This document shows, one piece after another, positions 10,533 to 21,501 of a stretch of 64,000 bases of DNA. Positions within the stretch are counted from its first letter, which is position 1; every line of letters starts with the position of its first letter. The notes beneath the pieces are model-generated. The model searched no databases. It worked only from the letters and a program-made list of their open reading frames with translations, and was not told the origin of the DNA. The translations under genes were made by a program, and so were the position numbers. The stretch is from an uncultured Lachnospiraceae bacterium (GTDB lineage: Bacteria; Bacillota; Clostridia; Lachnospirales; Lachnospiraceae). The DNA lies in the NCBI GenBank assembly GCA_945913255.1, contig CAMEDC010000002.1:1-64000 (forward strand), in the 5' to 3' direction.

Positions 10533-11534
10533 ATGCCGGAAACTACCTGGCTGGGCAAACCATATTATTCCCTGGATGCCTGGTGCAAGAAAAATTTACA
10601 TCATAAATGCTATAAAGTAGCCCTGAATGCCCACATGACCTGTCCGAACCGGGACGGTACCCTGGGCACTCGGGGCTGTATCTTCTGCAGTGCCGGAGGA
10701 AGCGGTGACTTTGCTGTGGATACTGCAGGGGTTGACATGGAGATTCAGCTTGCGGAGGGCATTCGCCGCATAGAGGCCAAACTGCCCCGGACAGAATCTC
10801 CCTGCATGATCGCCTACTTTCAGGCATACACCAACACCTACGCTCCCCTGCCTTATCTGAAAAAGGTTTTCACCTGTGCCCTGGAAAACCATTTGGTCTG
10901 CGGTATTTCCATCGCCACAAGGCCCGACTGTCTGCCTGAGGAAGTTCTTCTGCTGCTTTCCGAACTGAAGCAGCGTTTTCCCGGGAAATTCATTTGGATA
11001 GAATTGGGATTACAGACGATTCATGAGAGAACTGCCGATTTTATCAGAAGAGGCTACAGGCTTTCCTGTTTTGAAACTGCCTGTTCCCGCCTTCGCGAAC
11101 TGGATATTCCCGTCATCGTTCATGTGATTCTGGGACTGCCCGGAGAAACAAAATCGGATATACTGGAAACTGTCCGTTACCTGAACAGGCTTCACCCTTT
11201 TGGGATCAAACTCCAGCTGCTCCACATTTTAAAAGGAACAGACCTGGAGAACCATTTTGTCAACGGGGAATTTGATGCATTGACAAAAGAAGAATATCTG
11301 GATATCCTGATTACCTGTCTGGAGAATCTGTCCCCCGATATTGTGATTCACAGAGTCACCGGGGACGGTCCGAAAAAATTACTAGTCGCTCCGCTCTGGA
11401 GCGCCGACAAACGGGATGTGCTGAACTCCCTTCACCGTCTTATGAAGGAAAAACATACCTGCCAGGGAAAGCTTTTTCAACACCAGGAGCCTCCCCGAAG
11501 GGATTCCAATACCGCAGAATTTGACAGAATGTGA
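10533..11534 (+). CDS. TIGR01212/YhcC-type radical SAM protein
   Basis: 333 aa; CPNRDGTLGTRGCIFCSAGGSGDF radical SAM cluster and WIELGLQTIHERT. Confidence 0.88.
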   Translation: MPETTWLGKPYYSLDAWCKKNLHHKCYKVALNAHMTCPNRDGTLGTRGCIFCSAGGSGDFAVDTAGVDMEIQLAEGIRRIEAKLPRTESPCMIAYFQAYTNTYAPLPYLKKVFTCALENHLVCGISIATRPDCLPEEVLLLLSELKQRFPGKFIWIELGLQTIHERTADFIRRGYRLSCFETACSRLRELDIPVIVHVILGLPGETKSDILETVRYLNRLHPFGIKLQLLHILKGTDLENHFVNGEFDALTKEEYLDILITCLENLSPDIVIHRVTGDGPKKLLVAPLWSADKRDVLNSLHRLMKEKHTCQGKLFQHQEPPRRDSNTAEFDRM

Positions 11535-11544
11535 GGAAAAGAAT

Positions 11545-12060
11545 ATGCTGCAAGACCCATTGACACTTTACAAACTGATTGTTTTATATATGCTGAACAG
11601 AGTGACCTTTCCCATGACGACTGCACAGGTCAGTGATTTTATACTGGAAAAGGATTACACAAATTTTCTGACACTGCAGCAGGTAATCAATGAACTGACA
11701 GATGCAAAACTGATTTCCTCCGAGACAATCCGCAACCGCACCCATCTGTCCATTACACCGGAAGGGAAAGAGACTTTACGCTTTTTTGAAAACCGCATCA
11801 GTGATGCTATCAAGCAGGAAATCAATACCTACTTCCGGGAGAACGAATTTACTCTCCGCAATGAAGTTTCCGTACTTGGGGATTACTATAAATCCACCTC
11901 CGGTGAATACGAGGCTCATCTGGTTGCAAAAGACCGGGGCATCAGCCTGGTGGATATCACCCTCTCTGTTCCCGACGAATCCACCGCCGCCTCCATCTGT
12001 GACAACTGGCAGAAAAAGAATCAGGTTATCTACCAGTATTTAATTCAGGAATTATTCTAA
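11545..12060 (+). CDS. DUF4364 family protein (winged-helix-like)
   Basis: MLQDPLTLYKLIVLYMLNRVTFPMTTAQVSDFILEKDYTNFLTLQQVINEL, characteristic of DUF4364. Confidence 0.8.
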   Translation: MLQDPLTLYKLIVLYMLNRVTFPMTTAQVSDFILEKDYTNFLTLQQVINELTDAKLISSETIRNRTHLSITPEGKETLRFFENRISDAIKQEINTYFRENEFTLRNEVSVLGDYYKSTSGEYEAHLVAKDRGISLVDITLSVPDESTAASICDNWQKKNQVIYQYLIQELF

Positions 12061-12076
12061 GGCACAGCCGCGGTCT

Positions 12077-13438
12077 TTACTGTCCGAGGTGCTTCTCGTG
12101 AATAACCTGTTCACCGGAGGCCTCCTCTTTCAGCTTTTTCATATGTTCTTTGATTTTCACCTCATACCCGTTTCCCGAGGGTCTGTAAAACTCCTGCCCG
12201 TTCAACTCATAAGGCAGATACTGTTGTGCCACATAATGATTCGGGTAGTCATGCGCATACTTATATCCTGTGCCGTGTCCCAATTTTGCCGCTCCTTTAT
12301 AATGTGCATCCTGCAGATGGGTTGGAATGGGCAGGTTTCCTGTCTCTTCCACTACCTTCATTGCCTGAAAAACAGCTTCGCATGCTGCATTGCTCTTTGG
12401 TGCACAGGCCACATAGCTTGCCGCCTGCGCAAGAATAATCTGTGCCTCCGGCATACCGATACGTTCCACCGCCATAGAAGCGTTCGTTGCCACCACCAGC
12501 GCCTGTGGATCGGCATTTCCCACATCTTCTGCAGCACATATCATAATGCGTCTCGCAATGAAAGCCACATCTTCTCCCGCATAAAGCATTCTCGCCAGAT
12601 AATACACCGCGGCATCCGGGTCGGAACCGCGCATGCTCTTGATAAAGGCGGAAATCGTATCGTAATGGTTGTCCCCCGTCTTATCATAGCGGATGGCACG
12701 TTTCTGAATGCACTCCTGGGCAACCTCCAGAGTAATGTGAATCTTGCCGTCCGCACTGCGGTCTGTGGTCATAATGCCAAGTTCCACCGCATTCAGGGCA
12801 TGTCTGGCATCCCCTCCCGAGAGATCTGCCAGAAAATCAAGGGCATCCTCATCAATCACCGCGTCATAGGCTCCCATGCCGCGATCCGTATCATAGACTG
12901 CTTTTTTGATCAGTTCCCTCACCGCCTCAACAGAAAGCGGCTTCAGTTCAAAGATGACAGAGCGGGAAATCAACGCACCATTCACTTCAAAATACGGATT
13001 CTCGGTGGTAGCACCAATCAGAATCAGGGTACCGTCCTCCACAAAGGGCAACAGATAATCCTGCTGGCTCTTGTTAAAGCGATGAATCTCGTCGATGAAA
13101 AGAATTGTTCTCTTTCCGTACATTCCCTGGACATCCTTCGCCTTTGCCACTACCTCTTCCATGTCCTTTTTTCCTGCAACCGTCGCGTTAATCTGGGTAA
13201 ACTCCGCGCTGGTGGTATTTGCAATCACGCGTGCAAGTGTCGTCTTTCCCGTTCCGGGCGGCCCGTAGAAAATAACGGAGCTTATCTTGTCCGCTTTGAT
13301 GGCACGATACAGCAGTTTATCCTTGCCGATGATGTGCTCCTGCCCCACCACTTCATCCAGCGTTCTCGGGCGCATTCTCGCTGCAAGAGGTGACTCCTTT
13401 TCCATCTTTGTCGTACGCATATATTCAAATAAATCCAT
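12077..13438 (-). CDS. rarA: Replication-associated recombination protein A (AAA ATPase, RarA/MgsA)
   Basis: 453 aa; [41 protein letters not shown]-type C-terminal region. Confidence 0.93.
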   Translation of the reverse strand: MDLFEYMRTTKMEKESPLAARMRPRTLDEVVGQEHIIGKDKLLYRAIKADKISSVIFYGPPGTGKTTLARVIANTTSAEFTQINATVAGKKDMEEVVAKAKDVQGMYGKRTILFIDEIHRFNKSQQDYLLPFVEDGTLILIGATTENPYFEVNGALISRSVIFELKPLSVEAVRELIKKAVYDTDRGMGAYDAVIDEDALDFLADLSGGDARHALNAVELGIMTTDRSADGKIHITLEVAQECIQKRAIRYDKTGDNHYDTISAFIKSMRGSDPDAAVYYLARMLYAGEDVAFIARRIMICAAEDVGNADPQALVVATNASMAVERIGMPEAQIILAQAASYVACAPKSNAACEAVFQAMKVVEETGNLPIPTHLQDAHYKGAAKLGHGTGYKYAHDYPNHYVAQQYLPYELNGQEFYRPSGNGYEVKIKEHMKKLKEEASGEQVIHEKHLGQ

Positions 13439-13440
13439 TT

Positions 13441-14388
13441 CTATTTATCCTTCTTTAGTGATACCTGATTTTCATGAACTGTCACTGACTTCATACTTCT
13501 TAAGAAGCTGGATATCCGGCTGTACCCAAACTGCTTAAAGTCAAGCTGCTTATACTTCTTGTGCAGTTCATCGTTGAGCGTGGAAAGATTGTCAACCATA
13601 CCGCCGCTTTTTTCTATCATGCGGAAGATTTCCTGCTCCAGTTCTTCCTTCGTCAGCGAAGAACATCTTTCCACATAATACAGGTTATTTTTCTTAAACA
13701 CATGTAACTCCGGAATTTCCTGACTCACCATGGTACTCAGCTTCGTATAACCATAGTTTCTGGAATCAAAATCGGAAAATTTATCATTCAGACGGTTTCC
13801 GACCCGTGCCAGGTCCACCTGCTTTCCGCCATTCTCGTTGATTACAGTAAGAATCGCCTGACGCACCTCGGAGATTGGTGTCACATTCTGCTCCTCCTCC
13901 AGTTCCTCCGAATCCGCATTCACCGCCTTATTCTGCTCCGTCACCAGATTCAGATGGATAAACCGGTTGCATGCCCTCGTCAGTGCAAGCGGCGTCTTGG
14001 ACTCTCCCATACCCAGCACAAACATGTTCTCCTCACGAAGACGCATGGCAAGTCTTGTAAAATCACTGTCGCTGGTGACAAGGCAAAATCCCTGAACCTT
14101 ATTTTTATAGAGAATATCCATGGCATCAATCACCATGGCCATATCTGTTGCATTTTTCCCCGCGGTATAGGAGAACTGCTGCACAGGCATTATGGAATGC
14201 TCCAGCAAAAGTTCCTCGCTCCATCCGTTTCCCCTGGACCAGTTTCCGTAAATACGCCTGTAGGTAGATACGCCGTAGGTTTCCAGTTCTTCAAATATGG
14301 CGGCAGCGTATCTGGAGCTGATATTGTCCGCATCAATCAACACCGCAAACTGCATTCTTTCGTTGGATATACTCTCATTTAAATCCAT
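13441..14388 (-). CDS. NYN-domain (PIN-like) protein with two OST-HTH/LOTUS-like domains
   Basis: AVLIDADNISSRYAAAIFEELETYG...FCLVTSDSDFTRLAMRLRE (NYN) plus two C-terminal repeats (LTVINENGGKQVDLARVGNRLNDKFSDFDSRNYGYTKLSTMV; FRMIEKSGGMVDNLSTLNDELHKKYKQLDFKQFGYSRISSFL). Probable start 14388 after an AGGAG SD. Confidence 0.8.
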   Translation of the reverse strand: MDLNESISNERMQFAVLIDADNISSRYAAAIFEELETYGVSTYRRIYGNWSRGNGWSEELLLEHSIMPVQQFSYTAGKNATDMAMVIDAMDILYKNKVQGFCLVTSDSDFTRLAMRLREENMFVLGMGESKTPLALTRACNRFIHLNLVTEQNKAVNADSEELEEEQNVTPISEVRQAILTVINENGGKQVDLARVGNRLNDKFSDFDSRNYGYTKLSTMVSQEIPELHVFKKNNLYYVERCSSLTKEELEQEIFRMIEKSGGMVDNLSTLNDELHKKYKQLDFKQFGYSRISSFLRSMKSVTVHENQVSLKKDK

Positions 14389-14586
14389 CTCATTACTCCT
14401 GTTCTCCGGCGACTTTCCCGCCGTTTCTTCCGATTCTTCTATTTTACAACGAACCTTATAAAAAATCCACCTTGCCATCAAAATAAAAGAACAAAATACC
14501 TTTCTTTACAAATAATTTTCTTGCACATTCCATTTTCTTCCCTTACAATAATGTTATATTTGCGTATCATAAAAAAGGAGAAGACA

Positions 14587-15708
14587 ATGGAGATAGCTAC
14601 TTACTTACAATTTATGCTGCTCTGTATTATTATACTCGGTATGATTCTCTTCCACGCCGTACACGGTGTGTCCAGAGGAAAGAACTGGCGCCTCTTCATT
14701 GGCGCTATCATCGGTGCGCTCTTCTGTCAGATTTTTGAGTTGTTCTGGGGTCTGACTGATTTTGAAGTACTCCGAGTTTCCATCGGTATGCATCGCCTCA
14801 TCTGTTCCCTGTACTATTCCTCCGTAACTGCCCTTTCCCTGTGGTGGTTCTACTATTCGGAATATACAATGAACTCACCTGTACTGAAAACACGCGGAAG
14901 GATTTTTTTATGCGCACTTCCGTATCTGCTGGTCAATCTGATTTTACTCTTTCCTTCTGAGAAAGGTATCTTTTACTTAGACAATAATAATCTCTACCAT
15001 CGGGGAAATCTGTACCTTTTATCTACCGCTGTATCCTTTGGCTACCTCATAGTGACAGCATGCAGAGCTTTATGGAAGGCAAAAAACAAAAATAATTTTG
15101 CAAGGCGAAAGGATTACCTTATTCTGGCTTCCTTTATCGTCTATCCCTGTTTTTTCGGTATATTGCAATTTTATGCCCCTGATACCTCACTGATCAGCCT
15201 TGGCATTACCCTCGCCATCGTTCAGATTTATCTGGTTTCTCAGGAAACCCTGATTTCTATTGACCCACTGACCCGTCTCAACAACCGGAATCAGCTGTTA
15301 AAATATCTTTCCGGGAAAATGAAAACTTTCAGTGGAAAGAACCATCTCTATCTTCTGATTATGGATGTTGATAATTTCAAATTCATCAACGACAAGCTGG
15401 GCCATGTGGAGGGTGACAACGCTCTGGTTCAGATTGCCGATACCCTGAAGCTTCACTGTGCCCAAAGGGATTATTTTGCCTCCCGATACGGCGGCGATGA
15501 ATTTATCATGATATGTGAGGCCGAATCGCAGGAAGAGATTGAAACACTATGCAGGGAAATTGAAAAGGAACTGGCTGCCTGTTCCATCCATCTCAGCATC
15601 GGTTATGCACCATACACGGAAGACATTCAAAACATTCCGGACTTTATTGCAAAAGCAGATAAAGAACTGTATAAAATAAAAAACGAGCGGCGCAGCAAAT
15701 CCTGCTGA
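14587..15708 (+). CDS. Membrane diguanylate cyclase (7TM-type sensor + GGDEF)
   Basis: SRYGGDEFIMIC active site after several N-terminal TM helices; SD AAAGGAG before 14587. Confidence 0.88.
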   Translation: MEIATYLQFMLLCIIILGMILFHAVHGVSRGKNWRLFIGAIIGALFCQIFELFWGLTDFEVLRVSIGMHRLICSLYYSSVTALSLWWFYYSEYTMNSPVLKTRGRIFLCALPYLLVNLILLFPSEKGIFYLDNNNLYHRGNLYLLSTAVSFGYLIVTACRALWKAKNKNNFARRKDYLILASFIVYPCFFGILQFYAPDTSLISLGITLAIVQIYLVSQETLISIDPLTRLNNRNQLLKYLSGKMKTFSGKNHLYLLIMDVDNFKFINDKLGHVEGDNALVQIADTLKLHCAQRDYFASRYGGDEFIMICEAESQEEIETLCREIEKELAACSIHLSIGYAPYTEDIQNIPDFIAKADKELYKIKNERRSKSC

Positions 15709-15717
15709 GCCGCTCTC
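15687..15717 (+). terminator. Stem-loop GAGCGGC...GCCGCTC overlapping the GGDEF stop codon
   Basis: 7-bp GC-rich stem followed by a short T-containing tract. Confidence 0.5.
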
Positions 15718-15764
15718 TTCATGTCTCACTAATCTTATCATATAATCAAATTCACAATTTATAC

Positions 15765-16202
15765 CTATTTTCTGACTCCATGCCGCTTCTTGAAAAACAG
15801 CAGTGCAATCAATGCAAGCAAAATAACTGTACTGCCAATCACCCAGAGAACAGAGCTACTGCTCTGATTCGTCTCTGTCAAACCTGTATCCTCTGCCACG
15901 TTATCCCTATACAGGATTGCATAAACGGAAAACCGGTCTGTCAAAATAGTGATGGTGGTATCCTCCGAATCCAAATCTTCCAGAAGTGTGCATTCTCCTT
16001 CATGATTTCGCTCGACATAGTAGGTCCGTCCTTCTGCCATCAATGTCTCCGGAATTTTGAGTGTAATCTCCGTTTCTCCGTTAAGTTCATGCAGCTTCTT
16101 CCAACCGCCGTTTCCCACCTGGCGCTCAATCGTAATGTCCACATAGCTGCCGAATTCAAGGCCTTCAATATGCTGTGCATATTCCGTTATCCGCTCCTGC
16201 AT
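15765..16202 (-). pseudogene. C-terminal remnant of a cell-surface protein (TM + basic tail)
   Basis: RFSVYAILYRDNVAEDTGLTETNQSSSSVLWVIGSTVILLALIALLFFKKRHGVRK; no signal peptide. An in-frame stop lies just upstream and the frame abuts the MCO 3' end. Confidence 0.5.
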
Positions 16203-17426
16203 CAGCTTGGTATCCTCTTCCGAAACATCCTCCTTTCACAGGACTTCTCGCATTCGTCACGCTTTCTTCCGCATTCGTCCGTATGGCAGGGACAGGTATC
16301 ACAATACAGCGCACCGGGATGAAAATCCTTCACAAAATTTGCCCGTTCCAAATCCGTGGGTTCCTTTGTTACATTTCCTTCCTTTTTGCGCGGCGGAATA
16401 CGGTCCTTCAAAGGCAGAAGTGGCGGTATGACTGTGCCATCCGGCAGTTTCCCGCTTCCGTCTTCCAGACGGCCGTGAATTCTCCAGAGTTTCCACATTC
16501 CTTCATGAAAATGGGGATACAGATGGCAGTGGAAAATCACATCGCCGATGGTTCCGTTCCGGCTTCCTGCTCCATGCAGAATGTCCAGAGTATAACATTC
16601 CTGGGGACTGATGGAGACAGAAGCAATGATGGTTGAGTTGGGATTGTCACCCGCCAGACGCCACTGATGATTGTGCAAGTGAAACACGTGCGTCTGCTTG
16701 ACACCGCCGTGAATCAGGCGGATTTTTGCCGGGTCACCCACATAAGCCCGCAGAATAGGCGGTGCCGGGTCACCGTACACCCAGGAACTCATGGAGATAT
16801 CTTCCCCTGTATCACTGTGTTCGTGGGTCAGAGGAGGACGGTTCCTCATGGGTTCCGAGCGATAGCTGATTGCCGTCGTTGCAGAAGGCAGCCCTGTGTG
16901 GGGGTCTGTCGGCTGTTCGCCGTCTTTGTTCAGAATTTCCAGTTCATCATGAAAGAAAACTGCATATTCACGGAAAGCAGGTTTCACCGGATGGTAAATA
17001 TCCGCAAACAGCCCGCTCTCCAGCTCTTTCCCTGTCGGCATACCAGGTATACGTGATTTGCCCGGTTGTTGTGGAATCACTGTTAAACCCCACACTGGCA
17101 CCGTCCGAGGTCTGTACATCGTACCGCAGTCCCTGCACATGGATGGATAGTACACGGTTCAGGGAATGCGTAAAACGAATTGTAATTTTATCACCCACAT
17201 TTGCCCGGATTACCAGCGGTTTTACCTCATGATAAGGCTGTGGAGGATACATTGCGAAATTACGGCGTGCACCATCTTTGATTTTGGCAGCATCTTTCTT
17301 CAGTACATACAAAAGTCCATTCGGGTCATGGTCTCCGTACTTATTGTAAACAATGGGAATTTCAATTGCTTCTATCTCATAAAAGCGACACTTTTGCACC
17401 TTAGGATAATCACGAAGTTCCATCAT
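16202..17426 (-). pseudogene. Multicopper oxidase (cupredoxin) gene disrupted by frameshift/internal deletion
   Basis: N-terminal part in ORF 16968..17426 (...GDKITIRFTHSLNRVLSIHVQGLRYDVQ...TYTWYADRE). It continues in the frame of 16202..17155 (ELESGLFADIYHPVKPAF...HVFHLHNHQW...GDVIFHCHLYPHFHEGMWKLWRIHG). The HDH copper-ligand segment normally after WYAD is missing. Confidence 0.7.
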
Positions 17427-17434
17427 AAGCCCCC

Positions 17435-18345
17435 CTATCCTTCTTTTCCTGTTTCCAGGAGCCGAATATAGTGATTGGCTTCCCGCAGAACATGGTCTGC
17501 AAGCAGTGGAAGAATGATGGATGCGATTTCACATTTTAGGATGCCTTTCGCTCCTGCTGCCTTGAAATCCCGTATTTTCATAGTTTCCGCCAGGGCTTCT
17601 TCTGTCATCCCCATGGCTCTGCAGTCCTGCTTCCTTGCCTTCCTCAGAAGTTCCCCATACTCCACGGCAAACTGGTTGGCTGTCTGAATCAGCGTATCCT
17701 CCGTGGGGTCAAGCAGCCCTCTGATAAAAAGGGCATGTTCCATCATAATCTGATTCCAGAATCTCTCTGTTTTTCTGAGATTTTTGTAAGAAAGTTCCCG
17801 ATTTCCCAGCAGTTCCTCCACTGTAGTACAGTACAGCCGGGCTTCTCTTAAGATGTGTTCAACCAGAAGCGGGTAGTTGACCGTAAAAAGCCTTCCGTTT
17901 CCAACCTCCCGCAAAATGCTTCCTTAAATTCAATAAATTGATTCAGTAGCCGGAGCGCCCGACGATTCAGTTCATCGACTGCCCTGACAAGCTCCCTGTC
18001 CACCTGAATCCGCTGTCCTGGACGAAGTGCTTTTTCCTGCCTGGAAATCCCACTGTCTATGAGGACTCCGCTCAGTTTTTCCGTGCACTCCTCCGCCGGT
18101 ATCGTAAACTCCGTCACCAGTTCCTGCGAATCAAGAATCCACGAATTTACTCTTCTGTTGGCAAGCTGCACCGTATCGCGCAGTAATTCCTCCAACTGAC
18201 GTCTGAACCAGTCCGCTTTCTCTATCCATGTTTTATCCGCGCACACAAACCCGCCTCCAGAAAAAGACCATGCTCCTTCTTGATTCTGGCGAAGAATAAA
18301 TGCGTTTCCAATGATAATGTTGCATAATTTTCCATATACCCTCAT
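17435..18345 (-). pseudogene. DUF2935-domain gene, frameshifted
   Basis: ORF 17848..18345 ends ...LNQFIEFKEAF; the other frame continues ILREVGNGRLFTVNYPLLVEHILREARLY...ERFWNQIMMEHALFIRGLLDPTED...LPLLADHVLREANHYIRLLE. Confidence 0.65.
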
Positions 18346-18423
18346 ACCTTTATAGTTTATCGTTTACTATATGATACGCAGGTTAAGGGCACATGGTGTT
18401 TACGTGATATTTGTCTTTTCCCG

Positions 18424-18798
18424 TTATTCTTGTTCCTCCGGCTTTTTCTTTCTGAAAACCGCATAGGCTCCAATGCCGGAAAACAGTATCATCAGTCCTG
18501 AGATGAGGACAACCGGCAGAAAACAGAGAGCCCTGCCGGTTTCTGAGGCATCATCCAAATTCACTACCTGCACCAATATGTTACTATCCTCGATTCCATT
18601 TATCGGCTCCTTCACAGTCTCAGCCACTTCTCCCACTGCTGTAATCGTTGCCGCCTGTTCTTCTGTCTGTGCCGATACGGATAAAGTAGTAAAGTCAATT
18701 GAATGGCTCAAAAGAGCTGCTGTAAACATCAACACAAATATCCGCTTTAAGCCCGTTTTCCATTCTTTCATAATCCTTACTCCATTCTGTATTTTCAT
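18424..18798 (-). CDS. Small secreted/membrane protein with signal peptide and C-terminal TM anchor
   Basis: Signal-like N-terminus, C-terminal TM (LCFLPVVLISGLMILFSGIGAYAVFRKKK). Confidence 0.5.
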   Translation of the reverse strand: MKIQNGVRIMKEWKTGLKRIFVLMFTAALLSHSIDFTTLSVSAQTEEQAATITAVGEVAETVKEPINGIEDSNILVQVVNLDDASETGRALCFLPVVLISGLMILFSGIGAYAVFRKKKPEEQE

Positions 18799-18827
18799 AA
18801 CTGCCCAGTACCTTCAAAGCCACATTT

Positions 18828-21281
18828 TCACAAAAGACGCCGATTTCTGGCTTCTGCCACTGCAGCACTCTTATTGTTTACACCTAACTTTTTATAGGTT
18901 TCCTGATTGTAATATTTTACACCCGCTTTTGACAGACCAAGCTGTCCGGCAATTTCTTCCACAGACATTCCTTCCGCCTGAAGCCGCAGGATTTTCAGTG
19001 CCTTATCACTTAAGAATACATTTCCCTCCTGCTTTTCTTTCAGATAAGCCGGATAAAAGCCTGCCATCCGTTCGCATTCCTCCAGAACCTGCTTTTTAAA
19101 TGCCTGATCCTGCCATATAATCGTACCGGCTTTCAAAAGTTCCCAAAGCGGGGCGCCTTCTCTTGTAAGAATCCTCACGAAATGATACTCCTCTGCCCTT
19201 TTTACCGCTTCCTGCAAAACATCCTGCCAACCGTCTTTTCCCATTCGGAACATGGCGATGGCGGCCAGAATTCTCACTTCTATTGCTATGTAAGTTCTGT
19301 GCATTCTTTCTGCATAGAAATCCAGTTTATCCAATAAAAGCAGCGCCTTTTCCTTTCGTCCGGCTGCCAGATATACCCGCACCTTGGTCAGATAACGGTA
19401 CCGTTCCATGCCATTGAACTCTGCATTCTCATCCGGTGCTTCCTTCAGCCACTGATATGCTTCGCTGATTCTGCCGGGATATAAATCCATTCTTGCCGAC
19501 ATGGCACGGATATTCGGAAGAAGCTTCGGCGCCTCCCGTTCCGCCACCTGTTTGAAGCTCTCCAGCATATCCACAGCATCCTCCATCCGGTTATTCATAA
19601 TGGATAACTGTGTCAAAATTCCCACTGCCACAAAAACCTGCTCCGTCTTTCCGCCGCTTTCTGCCTGCATCCTTCCTTTACCTGCAAGGGATGCCACTTC
19701 GTAATCATCTCCGCCCTTTTCAAAATAACTCTCTGCAAGGGCAAGATTTATCAGGCCTTTTCCATATTTTCCAAGCACAAGCGTAATGACCTTTCCAATG
19801 GTCTTTACCAATTCCGTATCCTTCCTGCTCCATTCACAGAAATCTTTTCCCCCGTTCATCATGGACGGCAGATTGCTGGTAACTGAGAATTCCGGCAAAG
19901 CATTCCTTCCCTCTGTCAAAAACAGTCCTGCCCTCTTTATCAGGTCTATCATCCGGAAAGTTCCCCTGTGAGGCAGGGCAATGTCCAGATACAAAAGTCT
20001 GGTTTCCGCTGCCTTTTTCATACCTCCCGTCTTTTCTTTGGCATAAGTAAGAAGCTCCTGATACCAACGTTCGCTTTCTTCTTCATTTAATAGCATGGAC
20101 TGCAGCATGCTCATGCCCGCCATCAGTTCCACGCTTTCCTTTATCTTTTCTTCCGGAAGTACCAGATAATAGTGTCTCAGTTCAAAATATTCCCCCGAGG
20201 CCGGATTTCTTCTCATATTTTCAATCAGAATACGTGAAATCCCATCCTCATTGTTGCACATCTCATACATCCTGAGTGCTTCCGCCACGTTTCCTTCTAT
20301 CTCATAGCGGTTTCCCGCACTATAGTAAAGTTCCTTTATGTAATCCCGCGAATATTTCGCCGCAAGTCTACGACGCATGGAATATTTCATGGGCGTTCGC
20401 AGTTCATAAACACTTTGTTCGTTTTCCCTGCGTTCCATCAGGAAGTTACCCGTTTCCTGAGCCTGGCGTATGAGCTTTCCAGTCTCTTTCTTCTTGGTAA
20501 TCTGCTGCGCCATCTGCAGGTCAAACTGCTCTACAACACACACGGCTTCCAAAAACTCCTGCAACTCCACATTCCACTGGTCATACACATGGATTTCCAG
20601 ATAATCCCAAATATCTTTTCTGGATTCCTCGATGGCCCTTAGTTCTGCACCTTCCTTGTCCTTTGCAGCATCCGGCTCCGGGATGTCTTTCAGTTTCATC
20701 GCCGCAATCCGAAGACACAGAGGATTTCCGCAGCTCAGTTCCCGTATTCTCCTGTAGGAAGCTTCTGTAGGAGTCAGTTCCCATTTCTCAAAATAGTGTT
20801 CCTGCTCCTTTTCTGTCAGGCAAAGTTCATCTTCGCCAATCGTCACAAAGACATACCGGAAAAAGACAGATTTTAACCACTTCGGCATAGGTGCTCTGGA
20901 AATCAGAATCAGCCAGACATCCTTTCTGCCGCTCAGTCGCTCAATCACCCGTCCCCAGGAGTTTCTGTTCTCCTCCGTCTCCAGTAACTGCAGATTATCC
21001 AGCACAAAAATTGTCTGCGCATTTGCTTTCTCGAGTACTGTATCCACTTTCTCCTGTACTATCGCCTCAGGTTCGGCAATTCCGGTATCAGCGAAATCGA
21101 TATAACAATATCGTTTTCTGACAAGGAAATCTGCCGCAAAGGAAGTCTTTCCGGTTCCCGTTGCTCCGTAGATATACACAGTCTGTCTGGTGTTCTGAGC
21201 AGCCTTCATCTTCTCCCATGCCGCCTGCGGACGCACATAATATTCATCTGTGACAAGCTTATGTGTTTTCTTATCTGACAT
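18828..21281 (-). CDS. MalT/LAL-like ATP-binding LuxR-family transcriptional regulator
   Basis: 817 aa; Walker A IYGATGTGKTSFAADF, helical repeats, C-terminal LuxR HTH (LSDKALKILRLQAEGMSVEEIAGQLGLSKAGVKYYNQETYKKLGVNNKSAAV). Confidence 0.85.
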   Translation of the reverse strand: MSDKKTHKLVTDEYYVRPQAAWEKMKAAQNTRQTVYIYGATGTGKTSFAADFLVRKRYCYIDFADTGIAEPEAIVQEKVDTVLEKANAQTIFVLDNLQLLETEENRNSWGRVIERLSGRKDVWLILISRAPMPKWLKSVFFRYVFVTIGEDELCLTEKEQEHYFEKWELTPTEASYRRIRELSCGNPLCLRIAAMKLKDIPEPDAAKDKEGAELRAIEESRKDIWDYLEIHVYDQWNVELQEFLEAVCVVEQFDLQMAQQITKKKETGKLIRQAQETGNFLMERRENEQSVYELRTPMKYSMRRRLAAKYSRDYIKELYYSAGNRYEIEGNVAEALRMYEMCNNEDGISRILIENMRRNPASGEYFELRHYYLVLPEEKIKESVELMAGMSMLQSMLLNEEESERWYQELLTYAKEKTGGMKKAAETRLLYLDIALPHRGTFRMIDLIKRAGLFLTEGRNALPEFSVTSNLPSMMNGGKDFCEWSRKDTELVKTIGKVITLVLGKYGKGLINLALAESYFEKGGDDYEVASLAGKGRMQAESGGKTEQVFVAVGILTQLSIMNNRMEDAVDMLESFKQVAEREAPKLLPNIRAMSARMDLYPGRISEAYQWLKEAPDENAEFNGMERYRYLTKVRVYLAAGRKEKALLLLDKLDFYAERMHRTYIAIEVRILAAIAMFRMGKDGWQDVLQEAVKRAEEYHFVRILTREGAPLWELLKAGTIIWQDQAFKKQVLEECERMAGFYPAYLKEKQEGNVFLSDKALKILRLQAEGMSVEEIAGQLGLSKAGVKYYNQETYKKLGVNNKSAAVAEARNRRLL

Positions 21282-21501
21282 GAAGCTCTCCTTTCTGCGC
21301 TGGATTTCCGGACATAAACAGCGTCAGGCATGGGAAGTATTATTTTACACCGATACCTGAATAAATTATACACTTCAGGAACAGTATAAGTAAACTAGCC
21401 AAAAGGATAGACATTGCTAAATTTATAGAATTACGGCCGTTGGGATTGAAGCTGACAATCTCTAAATAACTCAAGCCGGCATATTCTGCCGGCCTGCTCA
21501 C

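Noticed and set aside
12089-13393. 434 aa plus-strand ORF opposite rarA
   Set aside because: Antisense shadow of a confidently identified gene; sequence has no recognisable motifs and a biased Cys/His/Arg composition.
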